64,000 nucleotides of DNA from Haloferula sp. BvORR071. Lineage in GTDB: Bacteria > Verrucomicrobiota > Verrucomicrobiia > Verrucomicrobiales > Akkermansiaceae. The position numbers were made by a program, and so were the translations under genes. Positions 12,392-20,753 of the stretch are shown one piece after another; position 1 is the stretch's first letter; the number at the start of each line of letters is the position of its first letter. The notes under the pieces are model-generated. The model was not told the DNA's origin. It searched no databases and saw nothing but the letters and a program-made list of their open reading frames with translations. The stretch covers positions 1 to 64,000 of the forward strand of contig NZ_BATP01000061.1 in the NCBI RefSeq assembly GCF_000739615.1, given 5' to 3'.

Positions 12392-13963
12392 TCAGAATTG
12401 GAAGTAGATGAACTCGCTGACCTTGTCGAACTGGTAGATCGAGCCCGCCACCAGCAGGATGATGAAGGTCGCCCATTGCCAGGTCGGGCGCCACTGCCAG
12501 AAGCGCCGCGGACCGGGCGAGCCGGTCTTCCCAGTCAGGCCGCGCAGGCCGAGGGCAGGGTGGTAGCGGCGCATGACCTCCTGTGAGTTTGGCAGGAGCC
12601 AGACGATGAGCAGGCACATGAAGGCCCGCTGCGACCACTCGATCTTGATCTCCTGCGAGGCGAGGTTCGGCCAGGATTGCCAGCCGTGGAAACCGAACAT
12701 CGATGCCAGGATCGACTTGGTGGCCTCCAGCGCCCTCGCCGCCGAGCCATGCACTGGGTCGAGCTCCAGCCCGCCCGCCTTGAAAGGCACCCAAGCCGCG
12801 AACACCACGATGCACGTGAGCACGATCGCCACCGGTTTCGGGAGTGCTTTAATCGAGTGTTTCTTTCGAAAAGCGAACCAAGCATGGTTCACGCACAGGA
12901 ACATCCCATGCATCCCGCCCCACAGAATGTAGGTCCAGCCAGCCCCGTGCCAGAGCCCACCCAGCAGCATCGTGATCAGCAGGTTTGAGTAGCGCAGGAA
13001 TGGACCCTTCCGATTGCCGCCCAAGGAGAAATACACATAATCCCGCAAAAACCGGGAAAGGGTGATGTGCCACCGTCTCCAGAAGTCCACGATTGAAACA
13101 CTCTTGTACGGACTATGAAAATTGACCGGCAGCTTGATCCCAAACAGCCGCGCCGCACCGATCGCCATGTCCGAGTAGCCGGAGAAGTCGAAGTAAAGCT
13201 GCAGGCCGAAGGAGATCGCCGCAGTCCACGCCTCAGCCATCGTCAGGTCGCGGTCACCACGGGCGGCGAGGATGAAAAGCGGGTTCGCGACCTTCGCCAG
13301 GTTGTCGGCGATGACCACCTTCTTGAAGAGGCCGATCGCGAACAGCGAGATCCCCGTCGACAGGTCCATTGAGCGCCGCGAGGGCGAGACCGTCCGCTGG
13401 ATCTGCGGCATGATCTCGTTGTGGTGGACGATCGGTCCCGCGATGAGCTGCGGGAAGAAGGTGACGAAGAGCAGGAAGTCCAGGAAGTCGTACTGCTTGG
13501 TCTTGCCCCGGTAGGCATCGACGAGGAAGGCGATCTTCTGGAAGGTGAAGAAGGACAGGCCCAGCGGCAGGACCACATCCGGCAGATTGAAATGCCCGCC
13601 GGTGATCGCCTCGAAGGTCCGCTCGAAGAGGCCGATGTACTTGTAGTAAAACAGGACCCCGAGGTTCGCCGAGAGACCCAAGGCCAGAATCCCGCGCCCC
13701 TTGGCAGTGAAGGTATGGGCCGCCAGGTATCTGCCGATGAAGAAGTTGATGCAGCACGAGGTGCAGATCAGCAGCAGGTAGAAGGGCGTCCAGGCGCTGG
13801 CCTGATTGGGGTCCGGATTGGGATTCCACCAGCCGTAGTAGACTAGGCTCATGGCGACCAGCCAGACCATGGCCGCCCGCTGGCTGCTCTGGCGCAAGAG
13901 CTGGAAGACTACCAGCGTGAGCGGCAGGAATAGGACCAGGAAGGTGTAGCTATTGAAAAGCAT
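12392..13963 (-). CDS. MBOAT family O-acyltransferase 1 (AlgI-like)
   Basis: A 523-residue polytopic membrane protein opening with LFNSYTFLVLFLPLT. It contains the MBOAT core: FDFSGYSDMAIG, WRRWHITLSRFLRDY, and the catalytic histidine in GGLWHGAGWTYILWGGMHG. AlgI-type proteins move an acyl group, usually acetyl, across the inner membrane for polysaccharide O-acylation. It lies 22 bases after MBOAT 2 and 12 bases before SGNH-like 1, forming an operon. Both MBOATs end in the same DKVSEFIYFQF, which points to tandem duplication. All expected motifs are intact. Confidence 0.93.
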   Translation of the reverse strand: MLFNSYTFLVLFLPLTLVVFQLLRQSSQRAAMVWLVAMSLVYYGWWNPNPDPNQASAWTPFYLLLICTSCCINFFIGRYLAAHTFTAKGRGILALGLSANLGVLFYYKYIGLFERTFEAITGGHFNLPDVVLPLGLSFFTFQKIAFLVDAYRGKTKQYDFLDFLLFVTFFPQLIAGPIVHHNEIMPQIQRTVSPSRRSMDLSTGISLFAIGLFKKVVIADNLAKVANPLFILAARGDRDLTMAEAWTAAISFGLQLYFDFSGYSDMAIGAARLFGIKLPVNFHSPYKSVSIVDFWRRWHITLSRFLRDYVYFSLGGNRKGPFLRYSNLLITMLLGGLWHGAGWTYILWGGMHGMFLCVNHAWFAFRKKHSIKALPKPVAIVLTCIVVFAAWVPFKAGGLELDPVHGSAARALEATKSILASMFGFHGWQSWPNLASQEIKIEWSQRAFMCLLIVWLLPNSQEVMRRYHPALGLRGLTGKTGSPGPRRFWQWRPTWQWATFIILLVAGSIYQFDKVSEFIYFQF

Positions 13964-13985
13964 CGGGCCGCCGCAAGTGCAGGAA

Positions 13986-15503
13986 CTAGAACTGGAAGTA
14001 GATGAACTCGCTCACCTTGTCGAAGGCGCGACCCACCGCGTAGAGCACCCCGAGGGTGAAAAGCGCCCAAGGAACCGTCGGTCGCCAGTGCCACCAGCGG
14101 TGCGGGCCAGCCTTCATGTCGGAGAACTCCTTGAGATTCAGCGCCGGTAGGTAGCGCTTCATGAACTGCTGGGTATTCGGGAAGGCCCAGCACAGGACCA
14201 AGCCGCCGATGATGGGCTTCCAGGCGCGGTCGTCCTTGACCACGATCATTGAGTCCGGCGGCCAGCCGCTCCAGCCGTGCCCGCCGAACATGGCGTAGAG
14301 CATGTTCTGAGCGGCGCCGAAGTCCTTGGACTTGAAAAAGACCCAGCCGATCAGCACGGCGAAGAAGGTCATCCCGATCGCCAGCGGCTTGGGGATCGCG
14401 GGCAGGCTCATCTTCTTGCGGAAGGCGAACCAAGCGTGGTTCACGCAGAGCAGGGCGCCATGCAGGGCGCCCCAGATGATGAAGGTCCAGCCAGCCCCGT
14501 GCCAGAGGCCGCCCAGCAGCATGGTTACGAAGAGGTTGACGTAGCGGCGGCCTGGACCCTTCCGGTTGCCGCCCAGCGGGATATAGAGGTAGTCCCGCAG
14601 GAAGCGCGACAGGGTGATGTGCCATCTCCGCCAGAAATCGACGATCGAGACCGCTTTGTAGGGGCTGTGGAAGTTCAGCGGGAAGCGGATGCCGAAGATC
14701 CGCGCCGAGCCCAGCGCCATGTCCGAGTAGCCTGAGAAGTCGAAATAGAGCTGCAGCGTGTAGGACAGAGCCCCGGCCCAAGCCTCCAGCATGGTTGGGT
14801 CGCGGCCATCGCCAGCGGCCAGTTCGAAAATCGGACTGGAGGTACGCGCCAGATAGTCCGCCACGACCACCTTCTTGAACAGGCCCAGTGCCAGCAGGGT
14901 CAGGCCCACCGACATGTCGTTCGAGTGCAGGCCGCGGTTCTTGTTCTTCGCGAACTGCGGCATCATTTCCCGGTGATGGATCAGCGGGCCCGCGATCAAG
15001 TGCGGGAAGAAGGTCACGAAGAGCAGGTAATCCGTGAAGTGGTACTCCTCGGTCTTACCCTTCCAAGCATCCACCAGGTAGGCGATCTGGAGGAAGGTGA
15101 AGAAGGAGATCGCCAGCGGCAGGATGATGTGCGGCAACTCCGCCGGAAAACCGGTGAGATTCTGGGAAATCCCCGCCAGGAAAGTCGCATACTTGAAGTA
15201 GGCGAGGGTCGAAAGGTTGGCCGCAATTCCCAGTCCCAGTATCGCTTTGCCCGGGCCGGAGTGCTTGAGGGCGGATAAGCGTTTGCCCAGGAAGTAGTTG
15301 AAGGTGCAGGATCCGAGGATCATCAGCACGTATTTCGGGCTCCAGGGCTGGGTCGGATCCGGATTCCACCAGCCGTAGAAGGCCAGCGACATCAGCACCA
15401 GCCAGCCCAGCGAAAGCCTCAACTTGCTGTGCCGGAGCAGGTGAAACCCGATCGCCACCAACGGCAGGAAGAGCAGGAGGTAGGTGTAGGAATTGAAAAG
15501 CAT
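13986..15503 (-). CDS. MBOAT family O-acyltransferase 2 (AlgI-like)
   Basis: A 505-residue membrane protein paralogous to MBOAT 1: LFNSYTYLLLFLPLV at the start, then FDFSGYSDMALG, WRRWHITLSRFLRDYLYIPLGG and the catalytic histidine in GGLWHGAGWTFIIWGALHG. The start is the ATG at 15503; the frame stays open for another 131 codons upstream, but that part is low-complexity and antisense to a small plus-strand gene. It is the first gene of the MBOAT2-MBOAT1-SGNH1 operon. Two MBOATs in one operon may use different acyl donors or acceptor positions; that is inference. Confidence 0.93.
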   Translation of the reverse strand: MLFNSYTYLLLFLPLVAIGFHLLRHSKLRLSLGWLVLMSLAFYGWWNPDPTQPWSPKYVLMILGSCTFNYFLGKRLSALKHSGPGKAILGLGIAANLSTLAYFKYATFLAGISQNLTGFPAELPHIILPLAISFFTFLQIAYLVDAWKGKTEEYHFTDYLLFVTFFPHLIAGPLIHHREMMPQFAKNKNRGLHSNDMSVGLTLLALGLFKKVVVADYLARTSSPIFELAAGDGRDPTMLEAWAGALSYTLQLYFDFSGYSDMALGSARIFGIRFPLNFHSPYKAVSIVDFWRRWHITLSRFLRDYLYIPLGGNRKGPGRRYVNLFVTMLLGGLWHGAGWTFIIWGALHGALLCVNHAWFAFRKKMSLPAIPKPLAIGMTFFAVLIGWVFFKSKDFGAAQNMLYAMFGGHGWSGWPPDSMIVVKDDRAWKPIIGGLVLCWAFPNTQQFMKRYLPALNLKEFSDMKAGPHRWWHWRPTVPWALFTLGVLYAVGRAFDKVSEFIYFQF

Positions 15504-15720
15504 GCCGCCTGTCGCGCCGGAGCCGCGCTTTTTCCAATCGGGGGGAGGCTTTGTCGAGAGTGAAGAGGGCAGGGTTACAGGGCTTCCTACAGGCAGCCCT
15601 GCTATCAGCTTGCCTTTCGGCCCGTGGCCGTGTTCCGTAGTTCTGCGGACCCCCTCAGTCCGCGCCCCGCCGTCCCCCCCCCGGTTCCTCCACCTTGGCG
15701 CTCCATCCCCGCCATCCCCC

Positions 15721-15987
15721 GTGAAAACTGCTGCATCCCCCCGTCCAACGATCTCGTTTGGCTTGGCCCTCTCGCTGGCCGCCTTGCTGTGCTGGCTTTT
15801 TTCCCACCGCAATCCGGTCCCGGCTGCCAGCCTGCCACTGATTCCGGTCTCCACCTCACCGGTGGTTTCGGAGGCTCCCTCGCTGGTCCAAGGCAAGGAC
15901 TACACGCTGGTGCACAGTGACGGCAGTCCTGAACCGGCCCCAAAGCGGGAAGCGCCGCAGAAGGCCAAGACTTCCTCCTCGTTCTAG
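15721..15987 (+). CDS. Small single-pass membrane protein
   Basis: An 88-residue open frame from GTG at 15721 with one clear hydrophobic segment (FGLALSLAALLCWLF) and a Pro/Ser/Lys-rich tail containing GKDYTLVHSDGS. The frame extends upstream, but that region is Pro/Ser/Arg-rich and lacks a good start. It lies divergent from the MBOAT operon and convergent with SGNH-like 2, inside the glycan locus. I recognise no family. It could be a membrane helper of the locus; a spurious ORF remains possible. Confidence 0.45.
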   Translation: MKTAASPRPTISFGLALSLAALLCWLFSHRNPVPAASLPLIPVSTSPVVSEAPSLVQGKDYTLVHSDGSPEPAPKREAPQKAKTSSSF

Positions 15988-16004
15988 TCCGCTCGAGGAG
16001 GCGC

Positions 16005-17222
16005 TTATTTCTCCACCGAGCCGGACTTCAGGCCTTCCTTCCACTCGAGGTCCCGCTTGCCATCCTGGGTCAGGTAGCGCTGGTAACCGGCACCCACCTC
16101 GCTCAGGTAGGCTTCCAGGTTTCCCGCGTTCAGCTTCTTCCCGATCTCTTGCCATTCGGGGTGGGGGAGCTGCCAGCCCATCATCAGCGCCAGCATCTCG
16201 GTGCCCACCTCGGGGTGGAAGTGTCCGAGATCATTCCAGTGCTCGATCCGGCCTTCCTTCGGGTTGTCCAGCGGCAGCGGCTCGCAGTTCAGGGGGTGGT
16301 AGTTGCAGAAGTCCCAGAGGGTGATCTCCGGGAATTCCTCCTGTAGCTTCACCAGCTCGCGGCGCTCTTTCTCGAACGGAATCACTCCGCTGCCGATGTG
16401 CCCGGCCTCGGCGTGCATCAGCGCGTGGTTTGAGTGCAGGAAGAGGATCACCCGGCACTTCCTATCCCGGCATTCCTCTAACAGGGCCCTCAGCTTCTTC
16501 AGCTTGCCTTCGTTCAGGGGGCGGTCCGGGCCGGCGGCATCGGTGGTCTCCAGCTCGGTCCGGGTGGTGATGGTGCCTGCGATGAACTTGAGCTGGCTCT
16601 TGCCGTGCTCCTTCGGCACTTGGCGCATGCCCCGCGGCCCGTATTCGGCGAGTTGCTTGTGCCGCGAGCGGTCCAGCGTCTCCAGCGTGGCATCAAGCGT
16701 GGATAACCCGAAGACGTAGCGCAACTCGTTGTCTGTTCCCGCATCCGGCGAGAAGGGCGAGCTTTCGAAATCGAAGAGCGGTCGGGTGTCCACCTTCGAG
16801 GTCAGGTCGCCCGGATCGATCCCCATGATCAAGAGCTTCGCCGGTTCGTGCTCGACGAAGTATTTGGCGATGGCGGTGGTCTCATTGAGGAAGGCCGCAT
16901 TGCAGCCAAGATTCACCACCGCATCACGGTTCGAGTCTCCGCTGCCCCATCCCTCCAGATTGGGATCGAAGGCATTGGCCACCCGTGAAGAACCGACCAT
17001 GGCGACATTCCACTGGCCGCTGCGCAAGAGTCCGGCCTTGGTCGTCCGCAAATGCTCCGACTCACCGCGATAAGGGTCGTAAGCGGAGTTCTGCCACGGC
17101 ACTGGCGTGATTCGCCAAGGATTCACCCGCGTGTTCGCCAAGCCCACCGCCACCAAGCACAGCCCCGCGATCCCGATTACGATCCGGGCATAGCGTTGGG
17201 TCTGTCGGCTCCGCGCTTTCAT
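16005..17222 (-). CDS. Membrane-anchored SGNH-like protein 2 of the glycan locus
   Basis: About 405 residues from the ATG at 17222. One N-terminal membrane segment (IVIGIAGLCLVAVGLA) is followed by the family blocks NTRVNPWRITPVPW, WNVAMVGSSRV (nucleophile serine), MGIDPGDL, ELRYVFGLSTLD and HWNDLGHFHPEVG (the DxxH dyad). The longer open frame upstream is a shadow of the sulfotransferase. It is the last gene of a three-gene operon (SGNH3, sulfotransferase, SGNH2), five bases after the sulfotransferase stop. Pairing with a sulfotransferase rather than an MBOAT suggests the family may handle more than acetyl transfer. Confidence 0.8.
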   Translation of the reverse strand: MKARSRQTQRYARIVIGIAGLCLVAVGLANTRVNPWRITPVPWQNSAYDPYRGESEHLRTTKAGLLRSGQWNVAMVGSSRVANAFDPNLEGWGSGDSNRDAVVNLGCNAAFLNETTAIAKYFVEHEPAKLLIMGIDPGDLTSKVDTRPLFDFESSPFSPDAGTDNELRYVFGLSTLDATLETLDRSRHKQLAEYGPRGMRQVPKEHGKSQLKFIAGTITTRTELETTDAAGPDRPLNEGKLKKLRALLEECRDRKCRVILFLHSNHALMHAEAGHIGSGVIPFEKERRELVKLQEEFPEITLWDFCNYHPLNCEPLPLDNPKEGRIEHWNDLGHFHPEVGTEMLALMMGWQLPHPEWQEIGKKLNAGNLEAYLSEVGAGYQRYLTQDGKRDLEWKEGLKSGSVEK

Positions 17223-17227
17223 CCGCT

Positions 17228-18025
17228 CTATCGATCGTGCAGACCTAGCCAGGACACCGGCACCAGCTTCTCCGGCTCCTCGATGCTGTAGCCGAGCGCG
17301 TTCGCCCGTGCCTCGAACTTCTCGGGCATGTTGGAGAACGAGGGCTTGAGCTTGTTGAGCAGCGAGCCCTGCTCCTCGCGGAAGGTCTTGAAGTAGGCGC
17401 CATTCACATCCGGGCGCACCTCGTGCTTCAGCTCCACCCGCGGCATGCCAAGCCAATCGGTGATCGTATTCAGGATCGGCGCCGGCTCCTTCACGAACTC
17501 CTCGTAGCGGAAGATGGCCACGTGCTTGAGATGGCTCATGTCGCTGAGGAAGCGCTCGTAACAAATGATCGAGTGCTCTAACAACTCGGGGATGCTCGTC
17601 TTGCTCCACTTCCGCGTCGCGTAAGAAACCGCGAGCGGGTGGCGCAGGATCACGATGAACTTGGATCCCGGATAGAGTGCCTGGAAGTAGCGCAGCCGCA
17701 CGATGTTCGGCGGGGACTTCTCCAGCAGGAACTTCTTCGACATGTCCCAGTGCTTCGACCACTCCTCGAAGAGCTTGTCGGCATTCGCCGGCGTCGCCAG
17801 CGGGTGGGTCTCGTCCATGTGCGAGGCCTTGTCGAAGCCGAAGCGTCCTGGTCCGCCGAACTCGCTGGCGCGCGGATAGACGGTCTGGAGGAACTGCCCC
17901 TCATCCTGCGGGAAGCCGGTCTGGATGAAGCCCGTGGCCTCCGGGCTGCCGCGCAGGATCTCATGGACCAGCGAGGTCCCGCTGCGGTGCAAGCCGCCGA
18001 TGAATACCATTTGGTGCGCGATCAT
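17228..18025 (-). CDS. PAPS-dependent sulfotransferase 1
   Basis: A 265-residue protein with the 5'-phosphosulfate binding loop GGLHRSGTSLVHEIL at residues 10-24 and the 3'-phosphate region VILRHPLAVSYATRKW around residues 130-145, the two PAPS signatures of the Sulfotransfer family. It transfers sulfate from PAPS to a hydroxyl of a carbohydrate or other acceptor, probably in the cytoplasm or at the membrane face. It lies between two SGNH-like genes with gaps of 37 and 5 bases, so it is co-transcribed with them. The acceptor is unknown; a surface polysaccharide precursor is the natural inference. Confidence 0.88.
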   Translation of the reverse strand: MIAHQMVFIGGLHRSGTSLVHEILRGSPEATGFIQTGFPQDEGQFLQTVYPRASEFGGPGRFGFDKASHMDETHPLATPANADKLFEEWSKHWDMSKKFLLEKSPPNIVRLRYFQALYPGSKFIVILRHPLAVSYATRKWSKTSIPELLEHSIICYERFLSDMSHLKHVAIFRYEEFVKEPAPILNTITDWLGMPRVELKHEVRPDVNGAYFKTFREEQGSLLNKLKPSFSNMPEKFEARANALGYSIEEPEKLVPVSWLGLHDR

Positions 18026-18062
18026 GGAGAAGCTGAGAGCGGAGGGCTGGGAGCGAAGAGAG

Positions 18063-19247
18063 TTAAGGTTTAGGCTTTAGGAGTGATTCCTTCCACGCCA
18101 CATCCACGGCGCCGGGCCCGGCGAGATAGGTGCGATAGCCCTCGCGGACAAATGCCAAATACTCTTCGATATTGTCCCGGGTGATCTTGCGTCCCTGGTC
18201 GGCCCACTCGGGGTGCTGCAGCTCCCAGCCGAGTGCCCGGCCCAGCACGGATTCGCCCAGCTCTACGTCGTAGTGGCCGAGGTCGTTCCAGTGCTTCATG
18301 CGGTCGAGACCCTGCTTGTCCGCTGGCAACAGCTCGCAATTCACGGGGTGGAAATTGCAGAAGTCCCAGTAGCTGACAAAGCCACCCGGGCGCAGCGCGT
18401 TCGCTTCCTCGGTGATCTCCAGGATCTTCCGCCGTGTAACCTCGAAGACCGCCGGCGGATTGGCTGCATCCTCGGAGCGCGCATGCAGGAGCGCGTGGAC
18501 CGGGTGCACAATTAGCACCACCTGATAGGAGCCCTTCGCGCAGTCCTTGAGGAAGCCGCGCAGTAGTTCGGCCTTGTCCTTGTCGATATTGCCGGTGGTG
18601 TCTTCCTTCTCGGTCTTGAGCTGGTCGCGGATGAATTTCATCTGCGAGCGCGACTTCGCCACTTCCGGCCGCAGCCGCAACCCGTGTGGGGTGTATTCCC
18701 CCGGGCTGTGCTTGCGTGCCCGGCCGAGGGTTTCCAGTGAGGCCTCGAAGGTCGAAAGCCCGACCACGTAGCGCAGCTCCCGGTCGAGGTCGTCCTTTTG
18801 CGCGTAGGGCGAGGTGTAGTAGTCCGACTTCGGCCGGGTGTCGTTGTCGTTGCTCATGTCACCGGGGTCGATCCCGATTACCAGCAACTCCGGCTGCTGC
18901 CGTTCCAAGAAGTAGCGCGCGGCACCGATCGTCTCGTAGATGAAGCCGCCGCTGCCGCCGAGATTCACCACCCGCTTGCCCTGCCAGCCCGCCGCGTCCG
19001 GATTCCAGGCATTGTCCACCCGCGAGGACCCGAAGAGCCCGACCTGCCACTGGCCGGAGCGGATCAACCCGGCCTTCCCGGTGCGGATCTGGCTGGAGAG
19101 GTCCTTGTAGGGCTCCAGATTCTTCATCTGCCAAGAGACCGGGGTCACCCGGAAGGGATCCACGAGGGTATTCACCGCCGCGCAGACGGCACAGGCCAGC
19201 AGCGCTCCCCCGATCACGAGGAAGGAGTAAAGTCGCTGGGGCCGCAT
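18063..19247 (-). CDS. Membrane-anchored SGNH-like protein 3 of the glycan locus
   Basis: A 394-residue paralog with an N-terminal membrane segment (FLVIGGALLACAVCAAV), then NTLVDPFRVTPVSW, RTGKAGLIRSGQWQVGLFGSSRV, GIDPGDM, ELRYVVGLSTFE, DFCNFHPVNCE and HWNDLGHYDVELG. The serine block and DxxH are intact, so an SGNH-type catalytic or acyl-transfer role is possible. It is the first gene of the SGNH3-sulfotransferase-SGNH2 operon and diverges from the second sulfotransferase gene across a 35-bp inverted repeat. Closest by eye to SGNH-like 4. Confidence 0.8.
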   Translation of the reverse strand: MRPQRLYSFLVIGGALLACAVCAAVNTLVDPFRVTPVSWQMKNLEPYKDLSSQIRTGKAGLIRSGQWQVGLFGSSRVDNAWNPDAAGWQGKRVVNLGGSGGFIYETIGAARYFLERQQPELLVIGIDPGDMSNDNDTRPKSDYYTSPYAQKDDLDRELRYVVGLSTFEASLETLGRARKHSPGEYTPHGLRLRPEVAKSRSQMKFIRDQLKTEKEDTTGNIDKDKAELLRGFLKDCAKGSYQVVLIVHPVHALLHARSEDAANPPAVFEVTRRKILEITEEANALRPGGFVSYWDFCNFHPVNCELLPADKQGLDRMKHWNDLGHYDVELGESVLGRALGWELQHPEWADQGRKITRDNIEEYLAFVREGYRTYLAGPGAVDVAWKESLLKPKP

Positions 19248-19285
19248 GCGGGAGGGTCGCTTTTGCGGGGGCGGGAAGTCAATGG

Positions 19286-19473
19286 CCTATGGCGTGCGGC
19301 GGCACGACGCCGCTTTGGCTGCGGGTTGGTAATGCTGTGGCAGGCGGCCACGGATTGGCAGAAAGTGGCTATTTGGTTGACGCTTCGGTGATGCTGCAAG
19401 AAAGGACCACGAATCGGCAGAGTCTGGGCCACCCCCGGAGCCAGAGCGGCGCCGTGCCGCCGCACTCCATAGG
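19286..19473. repeat. MITE-like element with 35-bp inverted repeats
   Basis: The arms at 19286-19320 and 19439-19473 match over 35 bases with three mismatches when one is reverse-complemented; both contain the core GTGCGGCGGCACG. The interior carries two similar copies of a shorter unit (around 19331-19372 and 19388-19430, sharing ATGCTG, CCACG and GGCAGA). No protein is encoded. It lies between two divergent genes. The structure suggests a miniature mobile or REP-type element, or a large regulatory hairpin. Confidence 0.6.
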
Positions 19474-19521
19474 ACTTTCCCCTTGCGCATAGCCTTACCC
19501 GCCGCCCAAATCCCCTGCGGC

Positions 19522-20499
19522 GTGCCTGATACCCAGATCGTCTTCCTTCTTTCCATGCCGCGGGCAGGGTCCACCCTGCTGCAGCGCCTCCTGATGGGCA
19601 GCGGAGTCGTCAAGACGGTGGGCGAGCCGAGCTTCCTGCTGCGGCTGCTCGGCCTCGGAGGCGATCCGCTCCTGCGGGCCTCGACTTACTCTGAGGCCCT
19701 CGTCGAGACCGCCATGGATGACATGCGCAAGGCCTGGGGCGGCTTCGACGCCTGCTGGAAGAAGGGCGTCCATGATATGGCCGTCTCGATCTACAATGGC
19801 CTTGCCGGCGGCTTTCCCTACTTCCTCGACAAGACCCCGCGCTACAGCCTGATCGCAGAGGAACTGGTCGAGGTTTTCCCCGAGGCCAAGTTCATCGTCC
19901 TCTGGCGGCATCCGCTGGCGGTGATGAACTCGATGAGCACGACCTTCCGCGAGGGCTACTGGGAGCCGAACTCCTTCGATCTCGATCTTTACCATGGCAT
20001 CGACCAGCTCCGGAAGATTTGTGCCAAGCACGGCGACCGGGTGCACCAGGTGAAGTACGAGGATCTCGCCGCGAACCCGCAGGAGGAGCTCGCCCGCCTC
20101 GGCGCCTACCTCGGGATGCCGAATCTGGCTGAAGTGGCCGACAAGGAGTTGGCCAAGGGCAACGAAGGCAAGCTCGGTGACCCGACCGGGGTGAAGAAAT
20201 ACTCGAAGGTCTCCGCCGCCAGTATCTCCGAATGGGAGGGCGGCATCCGCAATTGGTACCGCGAGGGCTGGGTGAAGAAATACTTCAGAGGCGAGCGCGC
20301 CGAGTTCTTCCGCTCGATGGGCTACGATCTTCCGCAGAGCATGAAGGAGGGCAAGGTCCCCTTGGGCCTGTTAGACGGCATCCGCGATTGGCTCTATGCG
20401 AACCGCGTCCTGAACCGGCGGATCCTTCGTCCGCTGGGGGCCAAGCGCCGCATCAACAAGCAGGCGAAGCGGCGGGGGTATCACGTGACTTTCCGCTGA
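19522..20499 (+). CDS. PAPS-dependent sulfotransferase 2
   Basis: About 325 residues. The 5'-phosphosulfate loop SMPRAGSTLLQRLL lies near the N-terminus, the 3'-phosphate block IVLWRHPLAVMNSM near residue 130, and KYEDLAANPQEEL follows, all typical of the Sulfotransfer_3 type. I prefer GTG at 19522, which puts the first beta strand at the N-terminus; an upstream TTG at 19483 would add 13 residues. It is transcribed away from the SGNH3 operon and precedes the sulfatase gene by 254 bases. Its sequence is clearly different from sulfotransferase 1, so it probably has another acceptor. Confidence 0.88.
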   Translation: MPDTQIVFLLSMPRAGSTLLQRLLMGSGVVKTVGEPSFLLRLLGLGGDPLLRASTYSEALVETAMDDMRKAWGGFDACWKKGVHDMAVSIYNGLAGGFPYFLDKTPRYSLIAEELVEVFPEAKFIVLWRHPLAVMNSMSTTFREGYWEPNSFDLDLYHGIDQLRKICAKHGDRVHQVKYEDLAANPQEELARLGAYLGMPNLAEVADKELAKGNEGKLGDPTGVKKYSKVSAASISEWEGGIRNWYREGWVKKYFRGERAEFFRSMGYDLPQSMKEGKVPLGLLDGIRDWLYANRVLNRRILRPLGAKRRINKQAKRRGYHVTFR

Positions 20500-20518
20500 G
20501 GGGGCGCGGCTCTGTCTT

Positions 20519-20659
20519 AACCGCGGAATCACGCGGAAGCGCGAAATTTGAAAGGCGGAAGACTCAAACTCACTTGCGGCGGCAGGTTAGCCGGCGACCT
20601 TGCTTTAGGTGGCTTCCCGGCTGTTCAAATTTCGCGGGTTTCGCGTCTTTTCGCGGTCC
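20519..20659. repeat. Inverted-repeat element upstream of the sulfatase
   Basis: The left arm (20519-20558) and the reverse complement of the right arm (20617-20659) share an ACCGCG start, ACGCG and an identical 12-base core GCGAAATTTGAA, with a loop of about 58 bases. No gene is encoded in 20500-20753. A palindromic dispersed repeat or a large leader hairpin before the sulfatase gene would both fit. Confidence 0.5.
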
Positions 20660-20753
20660 AAATCAAAGCCTCTTTAAGTTGCGCGGCGTCTTGCCACGTC
20701 ATTGTCACACTCGCGGTTTCGTTCTAGTGGCGGCGCTCTCCTTCGATCGGCGC

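Noticed and set aside
15504..15896. 131-codon extension of MBOAT 2
   Set aside because: The MBOAT family start LFNSYTY is at 15503; the upstream part is low-complexity and antisense to the small membrane gene.
19286..19473. Short ORFs across the 35-bp inverted repeats
   Set aside because: They run through palindromic repeat arms on both strands and encode biased peptides; the repeat structure explains the open frames.
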